Source of the DNA: Shewanella sp. TC10
Lineage (GTDB): Bacteria; Pseudomonadota; Gammaproteobacteria; Enterobacterales; Shewanellaceae
Reading direction: 5' to 3'
Length of the DNA stretch: 48,918 bases
Assembly (NCBI RefSeq): GCF_009663145.1
Contig: NZ_VKHR01000007.1
Location: forward strand, 67,935 to 116,852
Shown here one piece after another: positions 8,254 to 16,679 of this stretch. Numbering within the stretch: the first letter of the stretch is position 1; each line of letters begins with the position of its first letter. The notes beneath the pieces are model-generated. The model ran no database searches and was not told where the DNA came from. It was given only the letters and a program-made list of their open reading frames with translations. The position numbers were made by a program, and so were the translations under genes.

Positions 8254-10292
8254 TGAGCTTACATTTTATTCGACCAGAATGGTTATTCGGTCTTGTACCG
8301 CTAATCGCGATTGGATTATTTTTGTGGCGTAGCCAGCAAAACAATTCAGCTTGGCAAAGTTATATCGCTCCACATTTAGCCAATACCTTAATCAGCGAAA
8401 CTAACCAAGTAAAAAAGCAGCCTAAATGGCTACTGATGTTGTGTTGGTTTATCGCAGTCATTGCCATTTCAGGTCCTGCTGTCAATAAACAAAGTTTGCC
8501 GGTTTACAGCAACGAGCAAGGTCGTGTGCTTGTTATGGATATGTCTTTATCTATGTACGCCACTGACCAAAAACCTAACCGATTATCCCAAGCCAAATTT
8601 AGAGCGACTGACTTTTTAACCAACTTATCTGAAGGTGAGACTGGCTTAATTGCATTCGCTGGTGATGCCTTTACCATTAGTCCGTTAACACGTGATAAGT
8701 CAACATTGCTTAACCTGTTGCCAACACTGACCCCAGATATTATGCCAGTAAGAGGGTCAGATTTATCTGCGGCTATCGAACTTGCACAACAGTTATTATC
8801 CCAAGGCGGTCATATCACTGGTGACATTATCATCATGACAGATGGCGTGAATCCGCAGCAATATACCGATGCAGCCAAAGTACTTGATAACAGTCGATAT
8901 CGAGTCTCAGTCATGGCATTTGGAACCCAACAAGGCGCTGCGATACAACTCCCTGATGGCCAATTAATGCGTGATAACAGAGGCGAAATCGTCATTGATA
9001 AAACCGGTTTTAAGTTATTAGAAAAATTAGTCAGTCCAACAGGTGGATTAATGATCCCCGCAACAGCTGACGGCAGTTCATTAAGCAGATTAGAAAACTG
9101 GTTAGCCAATGATGGCGACGCCAAAGCAACAGAGCTTGAAGGTGAGGCTTGGCAAGATTTAGGACCTTATATTGCCATGTTATTAATTATCCCCATCTTA
9201 CTGAGCTTTAGGTTTACTTTAGTGCCAGTATTTACAGCTTTTACATTAGGCTTATTGTTTCAACCAAGTCCTGTTATGGCCAATACTTGGGATGATTTAT
9301 GGAAAACTCAAGACCAACAAGCAAGCAACACCTTTAACCAAGCACAATCTGCTGAAGATTATGCCAGCGCCGCCGAGCAATTTAACCAGCCGCTATGGCA
9401 AGCCAGTGCGCAGTATAAAGCAGGCGACTATGAAAATGCGTTAGCTGGATTTGAGCAAGACAACTCAGCCAGTGGTTTATACAATCAAGCCAATAGTTTA
9501 ATGCAATTAAACAAACTTGATGAAGCGATTAACCGTTATAAAGAGGCGTTGACTCAACAAGCTGATTTTCCTCAAGCGCAAAAAAACCTGGAGTTAGCTC
9601 AGCAGATGAAGCAACAACAGGAACAACAATCTGGTGATGGTTCAGACCAAAATCAATCTGATCAAAATGATTCAGACAATGGCGACTCTCAAAACGGGGA
9701 CTCATCTTCTAGTGACGGCGCTAATCAAAATGAAAATGGTGACCAAAGCGATAACAATGACAGTCAATCGCAGGAGCAGTCAGACAGTTCTGAACAAGAC
9801 TCTTCACAACAGGACTCTTCACAACAAGACTCTTCGCAGAAAAGTGCTGAGCAAGAAAATGACCAGCAAACGAGCGAGCAAGAAAGTAGTAAACAAGAAA
9901 GTAGCGAGCAAGGAAATGAAGAAGATCAATCTCAATCTCCTTCTTCACAAAGCCAGTCCACTGAAGAGCAACAAACAGAAAACGAAGCGAAGATGCAAGC
10001 TGAAGCTAATGCTCAACCAGAAGCAACATCTGAAGAGTCTCTTGAAGAGCAGCAAGCCAACGCCAAAGCTCAGCCAGAACCTGCACAAAGTGAAGAATCT
10101 GATCAACAGGCTGAACCTTCTCAAGCTGTCGCATCGTCTCAATTAGCTGAAGAGCCATTACCGGCAGATTTAGAGCGGGCTCTTCGCGCAGTGAGTGAAG
10201 ATCCGCAAGTGCTGATCAGAAATAAAATGCAATTGGAATACCAAAAGCGTCGCCAAAGCGGCCAACTGCCTAAGGATAAACAACAGTGGTAA
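8253..10292 (+). CDS. BatB/BatC-like VWA and TPR protein with long Q/S/E-rich region
   Basis: 679 residues. N-terminal membrane helices (about 10-25 and 58-75) precede a VWA domain with MIDAS DMSLS (near residue 95) and MTDG. Further helices lie at about 305-350. A TPR-like pair follows at about 400-450 (LYNQANSLMQLNKLDEAINR). Residues about 455-640 are low complexity, rich in Q, S, E, D and N, and include a triple QDSSQ. The C-terminus is again ordered (ADLERALRAVSEDPQVLIRNKM). BatB (VWA) and BatC (TPR) are separate genes in some bacteria and fused here, as is common in gammaproteobacteria. It overlaps batD by 7 bases. Confidence 0.88.
   Translation: MSLHFIRPEWLFGLVPLIAIGLFLWRSQQNNSAWQSYIAPHLANTLISETNQVKKQPKWLLMLCWFIAVIAISGPAVNKQSLPVYSNEQGRVLVMDMSLSMYATDQKPNRLSQAKFRATDFLTNLSEGETGLIAFAGDAFTISPLTRDKSTLLNLLPTLTPDIMPVRGSDLSAAIELAQQLLSQGGHITGDIIIMTDGVNPQQYTDAAKVLDNSRYRVSVMAFGTQQGAAIQLPDGQLMRDNRGEIVIDKTGFKLLEKLVSPTGGLMIPATADGSSLSRLENWLANDGDAKATELEGEAWQDLGPYIAMLLIIPILLSFRFTLVPVFTAFTLGLLFQPSPVMANTWDDLWKTQDQQASNTFNQAQSAEDYASAAEQFNQPLWQASAQYKAGDYENALAGFEQDNSASGLYNQANSLMQLNKLDEAINRYKEALTQQADFPQAQKNLELAQQMKQQQEQQSGDGSDQNQSDQNDSDNGDSQNGDSSSSDGANQNENGDQSDNNDSQSQEQSDSSEQDSSQQDSSQQDSSQKSAEQENDQQTSEQESSKQESSEQGNEEDQSQSPSSQSQSTEEQQTENEAKMQAEANAQPEATSEESLEEQQANAKAQPEPAQSEESDQQAEPSQAVASSQLAEEPLPADLERALRAVSEDPQVLIRNKMQLEYQKRRQSGQLPKDKQQW
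9794..9838 (+). repeat. Three 15-bp repeats inside the VWA-TPR gene
   Basis: Near-identical 15-mers at 9794-9808, 9809-9823 and 9824-9838 (core GACTCTTC) encode the QDSSQ triplication. They are in frame, so unit gain or loss would change only the length of the low-complexity linker. Confidence 0.8.
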
Positions 10293-11911
10293 ATAGAATC
10301 GTTATCGCCCTTCTTGCAATTCTTTTTACAGGGCAAGTTTTCGCAGTCAGTCAAATCCAAGCGACTGTAGACCGAAACCCAGTAATGCAAGGTGAGTACT
10401 TTGTATTAAACGTTACAGCTGATGCTGATCTCAATGCCGGTTCATTAGACACATCTATGCTATTAAAAGATTTTGTGGTCGGTCGAACCAGTGTCGGTAG
10501 AAGCACTCAAATCGTAAATTTTGATGCCACTAAAGAAACCCGCTGGCAAGTTTTACTGTCTGCCAAAAACGCAGGCACAGTAACGATTCCCTCCTTCACC
10601 ATGGAGGGAGTAAAGTCCAACCCAATTAACTTAACCGTTGCAAAAGCGGGTAGCCAGCCTCAACAGATGCGCAATTTATTTGTCGAAGGTGAACTCAGCA
10701 CCAATGAAGCCTATGTCGGGCAATTGATAACCTACAAAGTTAAGCTATTTTTAGCAGCAGAACTCCAACGCGGTGTAATAAGTGCCCCCGAAATTGCTGG
10801 CGCTGAAATCAAGCAAATCGGTGAAGATAAAGATGGTGTTGAAGTGGTCGATGGCCGACGCTTTAGAGTGATTGAAAGAACCTATTCTATTATCGCTGAT
10901 ACCGCAGGGACGTTAGCCATCAAAGGCGCAGGATTTTCTGGTGATATTCTGATTGAAGCCCCAAGGCGCGGTGGTATGTTTGGTTTTAATGAAAGCCGTC
11001 CAATGCAAGCAAAAGCTGAAAATACTCAAGTGACGATTAACCCGATCCCTGATGTTTATCAAGGGGACTGGCTTGTGAGTGATTTGCTTATCGCTAAAGA
11101 AGTTTGGCCTGAAGAGCAAGGTAATGAATTCGAGATTGGTACGCCGATAACCCGCACCATTAATGTGGTTGCATCCAATGCCAATAGTAATAGCTTACCT
11201 GATATCAAAATTGATATGCCAGATGGATTAAAATCTTACCCAGAGAAGCCTGTAAGACAGACTGTAGTCCGTGAAAATCAAGTGATTGCTCAATACAGTT
11301 TAACCAGTGCAATTGTGCCAACAAAGCCTGGGGAATTTACTCTACCTGAAATTACCATACCTTGGTGGAATCCGCATTTACGTCAGCAGCAATACGCAAC
11401 AATTCCGGCAAGAACGGTCACCATAACAGGCAGCATTGCAGCCGCCCCTGCTCCAACCATAGAAGCAACTGAAACAACAAATGAAACCTCTGGCATTTGG
11501 CCTTGGCTGACTTTATTGTTTGCAACGTTATGGTTAATTACTTTAGCGCTGTGGATTAATGCTCGCAGTAAAAAACACCTTATTACGACAACTGAAAAAC
11601 CTGCCACCACTCAGATAAAACCGGCTACTGATATGAGTCAAATTGCCCAAGCTTGCGACAATAATGATGTCACTTTAGTCATTGCCCTACTGCAACAGTT
11701 TTACAGTGCTCAGCTCGCTAAATCGATGACATTGTCTGATATAGCCAATTTATCTGATCAATTATCAGCAGCAATTCATCAGCTACAACAAGCTAAATAC
11801 AGCCAATCTAGTGCTCTTATTGATAAGAATATGTTGTTAAAAGCCATCGAACAAACCGATATAAATCAACAGCAAAATACCAGCTCCCCACTGAGTTCTC
11901 TTAACCCTTAA
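10286..11911 (+). CDS. BatD-like protein (aerotolerance operon)
   Basis: 541 residues starting at GTG 10286, with AAGGATAA about eight bases upstream inside the preceding gene. A cleavable signal peptide is visible (IVIALLAILFTGQVFAVSQ). A long beta-rich periplasmic region typical of BatD follows (QIQATVDRNPVMQGEYFVL, then several Ig-like modules). A membrane span lies at about 401-424 (WPWLTLLFATLWLITLALWI) and a cytoplasmic helical tail ends the protein. It is the last gene of the moxR-bat operon; 72 bases separate it from the ECF sigma gene. It probably forms the periplasmic face of the VWA membrane complex. Confidence 0.88.
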   Translation: MVNRIVIALLAILFTGQVFAVSQIQATVDRNPVMQGEYFVLNVTADADLNAGSLDTSMLLKDFVVGRTSVGRSTQIVNFDATKETRWQVLLSAKNAGTVTIPSFTMEGVKSNPINLTVAKAGSQPQQMRNLFVEGELSTNEAYVGQLITYKVKLFLAAELQRGVISAPEIAGAEIKQIGEDKDGVEVVDGRRFRVIERTYSIIADTAGTLAIKGAGFSGDILIEAPRRGGMFGFNESRPMQAKAENTQVTINPIPDVYQGDWLVSDLLIAKEVWPEEQGNEFEIGTPITRTINVVASNANSNSLPDIKIDMPDGLKSYPEKPVRQTVVRENQVIAQYSLTSAIVPTKPGEFTLPEITIPWWNPHLRQQQYATIPARTVTITGSIAAAPAPTIEATETTNETSGIWPWLTLLFATLWLITLALWINARSKKHLITTTEKPATTQIKPATDMSQIAQACDNNDVTLVIALLQQFYSAQLAKSMTLSDIANLSDQLSAAIHQLQQAKYSQSSALIDKNMLLKAIEQTDINQQQNTSSPLSSLNP

Positions 11912-11946
11912 GCGTATTTATACTTGCTATTCACAGCTAACCTTTT

Positions 11947-11997
11947 AAGCTATCGAACATAATATTTAACAATAAGTCATAAAATGTTCGATAGCTT
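11947..11997 (+). promoter_or_regulatory. Inverted repeat enclosing the sigma factor start codon
   Basis: AAGCTATCGAACAT (11947-11960) is perfectly complementary to ATGTTCGATAGCTT (11984-11997), with 23 bases between. The right arm begins exactly with the ATG of the sigma gene, so the mRNA can fold with start codon and first codons in a 14-bp helix and the weak ribosome-binding site in the loop. This would limit translation initiation. The protein-coding constraint on the right arm does not explain the matching left arm, which is non-coding. Confidence 0.7.
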
Positions 11998-12547
11998 GCG
12001 AAATAAAAAGTCCGAACCCACGGTCTTATCTGACATGCTAACTAAACAGCGACGATACGACAGCCTCGTCAAGGCACTTCACACTGACATCTTCCGATAT
12101 GCCTATTGGTTAATTGGGGATAAACATATTGCTGAAGACGTCACTCAAGAAACCTTTCTTCGCGCTTGGCGTGCTTTAGATTCGTTAAAAGATGATAAAG
12201 CCGCAAAAGCATGGCTCATCACTATTTTACGTCGTGAAAACGCACGTCGTTTTGAGCGCAAGCAATTTGACTACAGTGATGTAGAGCAAGAGTTGCTTGA
12301 AGATGAAAAGTCATCAACCACAGAAGAGCAAACTGAGCAATATTGGCTACGTAAGCAAATTGGTCTTTTAGAAGTGGAATATCGTGAACCACTTTTACTG
12401 CAACTTATCGGTGGCTTTAGTGGTGAAGAAATAGCTGATTTATTAGAACTCAATAGAAATACCGTCATGACGCGATTATTTCGTGCCCGTAATCAATTAA
12501 AAGACGCTTTAGAGTCTCCTGAAGTTAGAGGTCAATCAAATGGATGA
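11984..12547 (+). CDS. ECF-type RNA polymerase sigma factor
   Basis: 187 residues with sigma region 2 (ALHTDIFRYAYWLIGDKHIA, then QETFLRAWRAL) and region 4 (LEVEYREPLLLQLIGGFSGE followed by a helix-turn-helix with NRNTVMTRLFRARNQLK). No region 3 is present, as expected for a group 4 (ECF) factor. The start at 11984 is in the right arm of an inverted repeat; an alternative ATG is at 12035 (MLTKQRRYDSLVKAL). The stop overlaps the following gene by 8 bases, the usual coupling of an ECF factor with its anti-sigma. The target regulon is not visible here. Confidence 0.92.
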   Translation: MFDSLRNKKSEPTVLSDMLTKQRRYDSLVKALHTDIFRYAYWLIGDKHIAEDVTQETFLRAWRALDSLKDDKAAKAWLITILRRENARRFERKQFDYSDVEQELLEDEKSSTTEEQTEQYWLRKQIGLLEVEYREPLLLQLIGGFSGEEIADLLELNRNTVMTRLFRARNQLKDALESPEVRGQSNG

Positions 12548-13244
12548 TCTAAAATTTCGTCGCCAAGCATATGGTGACCCAAATAGCCAAGATGAAGCAT
12601 TCTTGGAACAGATTGCAGCGTCTGAGTCCGATGCAAAGCTCGTGAATGATTTAAAGTCATTAGACAGTAAACTCACTAGCGCGCTCAATATTGACGTGCC
12701 TGATGACTTAGCTGACAAATTGATTTTACGTCAACAGCTCACTCAACATCAGCAGCAAAAGAAACATACTCGTTACCTCATGGCGATGGCAGCTTCAGTT
12801 GCTTTAGTGATTGGATTGAGTTTCAGCATGTTGCGTTTCACGCCCGTTGATTTAGCAGAACACGCTCTTGCACATGTTTACCATGAGCCCAAGGCGATGG
12901 CTGTAGATCAAAATGTCGGATTTGAAGATGTAAACTTTAAACTCGCTGGCATTGGTGGATTAGAAAAAGCCAAGTTCATCCAACAACCAGGTAAAGTGTT
13001 TTACACTTCTTATTGTGATTTCCAAGGAGTAAAGAGTTTGCACCTTGTGATGGAAGGTGAACAAGGTAAAGTCACCCTATTTATTATTCCTGCCGAAAAC
13101 AGGATGGTGACTGAAGAATCGTTCGCAGATCAGAACTATCAAGGCTTAGGATTTCAGACCGCTGAAACCTTCATGTTATTAGTTGGTGAACAGGATGAAG
13201 ACTTACAATACGTAAAAAACGAGATTGAGCAAACTTTCATCTAA
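12540..13244 (+). CDS. DUF3379 membrane protein, probable anti-sigma factor
   Basis: 234 residues. The N-terminal cytoplasmic part (about 1-75) is followed by one membrane span (YLMAMAASVALVIGLSFSML, about 78-97) and an extracytoplasmic domain of about 135 residues. The length and the pattern (FRRQAYGDPNSQDEAF at the start, VTLFIIPAE near the end) match DUF3379. Overlap with the sigma gene and single-span topology support an anti-sigma role: the N-terminal part would hold the sigma factor at the membrane and the outer domain would sense the signal. No zinc-binding HxxxCxxC motif was found, so the binding mode would differ from ZAS-type anti-sigmas. The role is inferred. Confidence 0.82.
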   Translation: MDDLKFRRQAYGDPNSQDEAFLEQIAASESDAKLVNDLKSLDSKLTSALNIDVPDDLADKLILRQQLTQHQQQKKHTRYLMAMAASVALVIGLSFSMLRFTPVDLAEHALAHVYHEPKAMAVDQNVGFEDVNFKLAGIGGLEKAKFIQQPGKVFYTSYCDFQGVKSLHLVMEGEQGKVTLFIIPAENRMVTEESFADQNYQGLGFQTAETFMLLVGEQDEDLQYVKNEIEQTFI

Positions 13245-13278
13245 ATTCATATACTTAACGTACATAACTATCACAAAA

Positions 13279-13302
13279 CGGCTAATGAAATTTCATTGGC
13301 CG
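13279..13302. repeat. 24-base near-perfect palindrome after the sigma operon
   Basis: CGGCTAATGAAA (13279-13290) pairs with TTTCATTGGCCG (13291-13302), with a single position that becomes a G-U pair. It lies 35 bases after the DUF3379 stop. There is no T-run, so it may be a weak terminator, an mRNA end stabiliser or a binding site. Confidence 0.5.
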
Positions 13303-13397
13303 GTCAATAACTCTTCATACTTCCTTTCAAAATTGTGCACTATGTCAAACATCTGTTAGCATATGCCGCACAATAAAGAGAACAATACGGAAGTAGC

Positions 13398-14849
13398 ATG
13401 GCAATTGAAGCTCCAATTCTAATTACATTCATTGGATATCTCGCCCTTATGATGGGCATAGGCTATTGGGCCTACCGCAAAACAGACACAGTTGACGATT
13501 ATATTCTAGGTGGTCGTAAAATGGGCCCCGCAGTCACAGCACTGAGTGTCGGTGCATCTGATATGTCAGGTTGGTTATTACTCGGTTTACCGGGCGCAGT
13601 ATATTTAGGTGGTTTAGGTGAAGCATGGATTGGCTTCGGTTTAGTATTTGGCGCATGGCTAAACTGGCTATTTGTAGCAAAGCGTCTACGTATATACACG
13701 CAAGCAGCAGACAACTCTCTCACCCTCCCCGAGTTTTTCGAAAAACGCTTTGAAGATAAGCAAGGTGTTTTAAAGCTGGTTTCAGCAATCACAATTTTGG
13801 TCTTTTTCACCTTCTATACTTCTTCAGGTATGGTTGGTGGCGCCATCTTATTCGAACAGATTTTCGGTTTAGATTACACTATCGCGCTAATGATTGGCTC
13901 AGTCATCATTGTCGCTTACACCTTTGTTGGTGGATTCTTCGCGGTAAGCTGGACTGACTTTTTTCAAGGCTGCTTGATGCTTCTGGCATTGATAATCGTG
14001 CCTATTGCAATTTTCAGTAAACCAGATACGCAAGTGGCTTTAGAAACTCTCGATCCGAAAATGCTGTCTTTCTTACACAGCAATATGACGACGATTGGTC
14101 TGGTGTCACTACTCGCTTGGGGTTTAGGTTACTTCGGCCAACCACATATTCTGTCTCGCTTTATGGCAATCGGCAGCCCAGATGACATCCCGCTATCACG
14201 CCGCATTGCAATGAGCTGGATGGTTGTTGCATTAATTGGCGCATTAGCAACAGGTATAGCTGGTACGATTTATTTTGCTGATGCACCATTAGCTAATTCT
14301 GAAACCGTTTTCATTCATTTAGCACAAGTGGCATTTAATCCTTGGATTGGCGGTATCTTAATCGCAGCAATTTTATCAGCCATTATGAGCACCATCGATT
14401 CACAGTTATTGGTTTGTTCTAGTGTAATCACTGAAGACTTCTACCGTAAATGGTTACGTCCTGAAGCAAAAGATAAAGAGTTAATGCTCGTTGGCCGCTT
14501 TGGGGTACTCGCTATTGCCATCATCGCAATTGTTATTGCACTTGACCCTGACAGTAAAGTTCTTGAGTTAGTGAGCTATGCATGGGCAGGATTTGGCGCA
14601 GCATTCGGGCCAGTGGTGCTAATGTCACTATTTTGGCAAGGCTATAGTCGTAATGGTGCTATCGCCACTATTCTTGTTGGTGCAATCACTGTAGTCGTAT
14701 GGAAACAGCTTTCTGGCGGTCTATTCGACTTATATGAAATCTTACCAGGCTTCTTATTTGCGACTATCGTAGGTGTTGTTGTCAGTAAGCTTTCCCCTCC
14801 TGCAGAGACAATTAAGACTCAATTCGCTAACTTTAAAGCTTCGCTTTAA
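13398..14849 (+). CDS. putP: Sodium/proline symporter PutP
   Basis: 483 residues, typical of PutP in the sodium:solute symporter family, with about 13 hydrophobic segments. Recognisable parts are GYWAYRKTDTVDDYILGGRK after the first helix, the loop SVGASDMSGWLLLGLPGAVY and the Na-site region AILSAIMSTIDSQLLVCSS. It imports proline with Na+ across the inner membrane. A Shine-Dalgarno-like CGGAAG precedes the ATG. putA is not adjacent. An intrinsic terminator follows at 14898-14920. Confidence 0.95.
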   Translation: MAIEAPILITFIGYLALMMGIGYWAYRKTDTVDDYILGGRKMGPAVTALSVGASDMSGWLLLGLPGAVYLGGLGEAWIGFGLVFGAWLNWLFVAKRLRIYTQAADNSLTLPEFFEKRFEDKQGVLKLVSAITILVFFTFYTSSGMVGGAILFEQIFGLDYTIALMIGSVIIVAYTFVGGFFAVSWTDFFQGCLMLLALIIVPIAIFSKPDTQVALETLDPKMLSFLHSNMTTIGLVSLLAWGLGYFGQPHILSRFMAIGSPDDIPLSRRIAMSWMVVALIGALATGIAGTIYFADAPLANSETVFIHLAQVAFNPWIGGILIAAILSAIMSTIDSQLLVCSSVITEDFYRKWLRPEAKDKELMLVGRFGVLAIAIIAIVIALDPDSKVLELVSYAWAGFGAAFGPVVLMSLFWQGYSRNGAIATILVGAITVVVWKQLSGGLFDLYEILPGFLFATIVGVVVSKLSPPAETIKTQFANFKASL

Positions 14850-14857
14850 TCTCCAAA

Positions 14858-14920
14858 AGGTTCGATTACTGGTTCAAAACTGGTAATCGGACCTCTCAGC
14901 GTACACTTGTACGCTTTTTT
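14858..14920 (+). terminator. Double hairpin and intrinsic terminator after putP
   Basis: A first 12-bp inverted repeat (14858-14869 with 14883-14894, one G-U pair) is followed directly by a second stem AGCGTAC (14898-14904) / GTACGCT (14909-14915) and a T-run. The second hairpin is a standard terminator; the first may help protect the putP 3' end. Confidence 0.8.
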
Positions 14921-15086
14921 ACAAAATAATCTTGTTACTCACTTGTTACTCGTTATTTCGTTATAATATTTCAGCCTCCAGATCCAAATTCACAACTGCC
15001 CTACAGTACAGCGTTTATAGAGTATTTACTCAAATTGACCTAAATACGTCAAAAGAAGAAATTAACTTAACAGTAACAATAACTAG

Positions 15087-15102
15087 CAACTGGTCGGAGT
15101 TG
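15087..15102. promoter_or_regulatory. Possible FadR-like site upstream of fadL
   Basis: CAACTGGTCGGAGTTG contains the half site CTGGTC of FadR operators and a 5-bp inverted repeat CAACT/AGTTG. It is weaker than the site upstream of fadI, but sits in front of another fatty-acid gene, which supports a shared regulon. Confidence 0.45.
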
Positions 15103-15105
15103 TAG

Positions 15106-15123
15106 AGGTAACAACTGTTACCT
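15106..15123. promoter_or_regulatory. Perfect palindrome in the fadL leader
   Basis: AGGTAACAACTGTTACCT has 8-bp arms around AC and lies 3 bases after the FadR-like site and 104 bases before the fadL start. It could be a second operator or an RNA hairpin in the leader. No regulator is recognised. Confidence 0.45.
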
Positions 15124-15227
15124 AATATGCCCGCATTATTAAAGTTGGTGTTAATTGGGGAGCCCAGTACCAAGCAAGATTGAGTACTGAGCAAATTAAT
15201 AAACTGACGTACAACGATGAGATTAAA

Positions 15228-16487
15228 ATGATGACTAAATTCAACAAGACTCTACTAGCAGCAGCGGTAACGCTAGCTAGCACACAATCAATGGCTGCAG
15301 GCTTCCAATTAAACAGCCAATCAGCAACTGGTATTGGCCGTGCTATGGCTGGTGATGCAATCATCGCTGATAACGCGTCTGTATTATCACGTAACCCTGC
15401 AGCAATGGCATTGTTTGATGAGAAGGCACTTTCAATTGGTGCTTCGTACGCAGACGTTCAAGTTGAAGTGACTGATGTTCAATATGGCGACAATCATATT
15501 GGAAGTATGGATAATGCTGCAGAAGCTAAATTCATCCCTAACTTCTACTACATTAGCCCTATCAACGATACGTGGGCATACGGTGTTGCAGCCTTCTCAA
15601 ACTACGGTACCGGTACTGATCTTTCATCACTAAATAGTGGTCATGACTTCAATACACCGATCGATTTATTGGGTAATACTGAAGTAACCACAATTAACTT
15701 CAACGCTAGCGTGTCATACCGTATTAACGATTCATTAAGCCTAGGTTTAGGCCTTGATGCTGTATATGGTTCTGGAACATTAACACGTAACGGTAATATA
15801 GATATCGGCCTTGGTGACATGCCGCTAAATCTAGTTGACGTTGAAGCTGACGGCTGGGCTGTTGGTGGTATCGTTGGTTTAGCTTATGAGTTTAACGAAA
15901 ATAACAGAATTGGTTTGAGTTACCGCTATAGCCCACAAATGGAAGCTAGTGGCGACATCATGTATAACCCTTCTGTTTTGTTACCACAAAACTTTGACAG
16001 CATTGAAATTCCAATTGCCGATATCGCACAGCTTGCAGGTTTCCATCAGTTAACGGATAAGTTTGCTATCCATTACACCGCACAGTGGACTCAGTGGAGT
16101 TCATTTGACAACATCAGTGTTGTAGATGGTGATCTTGGCACTGCTAATGATGTTATCAAGCATTATAACTGGAAAGACTCTTGGTTCTTAAGCCTTGGTG
16201 CAACATACGACATCAATGAAACTTGGACTGTTCGTGCTGGTATAGCCAGTGATCAAGGCGTAGTTGGCGAAGTATCATCATTGTCAATTCCTGACTCAGA
16301 CCGCATGTGGTATTCAGCAGGTTTCACTTATAACTTGACTAATAAATCAAGTATTGATTTTGGTTACACTCTAGTTGCTGGTGAAAAAGTGCATGTATTA
16401 GAAGATAGCGCACTAGTCGGTCAAGTGAGTGCTTATACAGAATCAGGCGCAAACTACTTCTCACTGCAATACAACCACACTTTCTAA
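15228..16487 (+). CDS. fadL: Outer membrane long-chain fatty acid transporter FadL
   Basis: About 419 residues. A signal peptide (MMTKFNKTLLAAAVTLASTQ, cleaved after SMAA-type residues) is followed by the FadL/OmpP1 N-terminal hatch signature GFQLNSQSATGIGRAMAGDA and ASVLSRNPAAMALFD. The C-terminus ends in a beta-strand with terminal Phe (YFSLQYNHTF), as in outer membrane barrels. The start is placed at ATG 15228 (or the adjacent 15231) because the signal peptide begins there; the open frame upstream from TTG 15180 is polar leader. It imports exogenous long-chain fatty acids and fits with fadIJ nearby. A strong terminator follows. Confidence 0.93.
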   Translation: MMTKFNKTLLAAAVTLASTQSMAAGFQLNSQSATGIGRAMAGDAIIADNASVLSRNPAAMALFDEKALSIGASYADVQVEVTDVQYGDNHIGSMDNAAEAKFIPNFYYISPINDTWAYGVAAFSNYGTGTDLSSLNSGHDFNTPIDLLGNTEVTTINFNASVSYRINDSLSLGLGLDAVYGSGTLTRNGNIDIGLGDMPLNLVDVEADGWAVGGIVGLAYEFNENNRIGLSYRYSPQMEASGDIMYNPSVLLPQNFDSIEIPIADIAQLAGFHQLTDKFAIHYTAQWTQWSSFDNISVVDGDLGTANDVIKHYNWKDSWFLSLGATYDINETWTVRAGIASDQGVVGEVSSLSIPDSDRMWYSAGFTYNLTNKSSIDFGYTLVAGEKVHVLEDSALVGQVSAYTESGANYFSLQYNHTF

Positions 16488-16521
16488 ATTAATCTATTTA
16501 ACCGTTTAATTTATTAGTGAT

Positions 16522-16551
16522 AAGCCGCCTATTTTATTAGGCGGCTTTTTT
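16522..16551 (+). terminator. Intrinsic terminator after fadL
   Basis: Stem AAGCCGCCT (16522-16530) / AGGCGGCTT (16539-16547) with an 8-base loop and a T-run, 35 bases after the fadL stop. Confidence 0.9.
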
Positions 16552-16679
16552 GTGTCTGAATTCCCGCTTTAAATCTCAAAAAAAGCACTTCATTAGATTT
16601 TTCTCATAAATAGATTGCACTATCTAACCAACTCCATTAGAATTTTCTTATGGATTATTATTTTTAGTTGGATAAGTTT

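Larger units (their letters stand above)
14921..15227 (+). promoter_or_regulatory. fadL upstream region
   Basis: About 307 bases without a gene. It contains a TATAAT at 14962-14967 lacking a well-placed -35, the FadR-like inverted repeat at 15087-15102 and a second palindrome at 15106-15123. A TTG-initiated frame from 15180 runs into fadL but looks like leader sequence. Confidence 0.5.

Noticed and set aside
9634..10146. 170-codon frame inside the VWA-TPR gene
   Set aside because: An alternative reading of the low-complexity Q/S/E-rich coding region; the product is a Lys/Asn/Leu repeat with no start signal.
15180..15227. TTG-initiated extension of FadL
   Set aside because: It would bury the signal peptide behind 16 polar residues.
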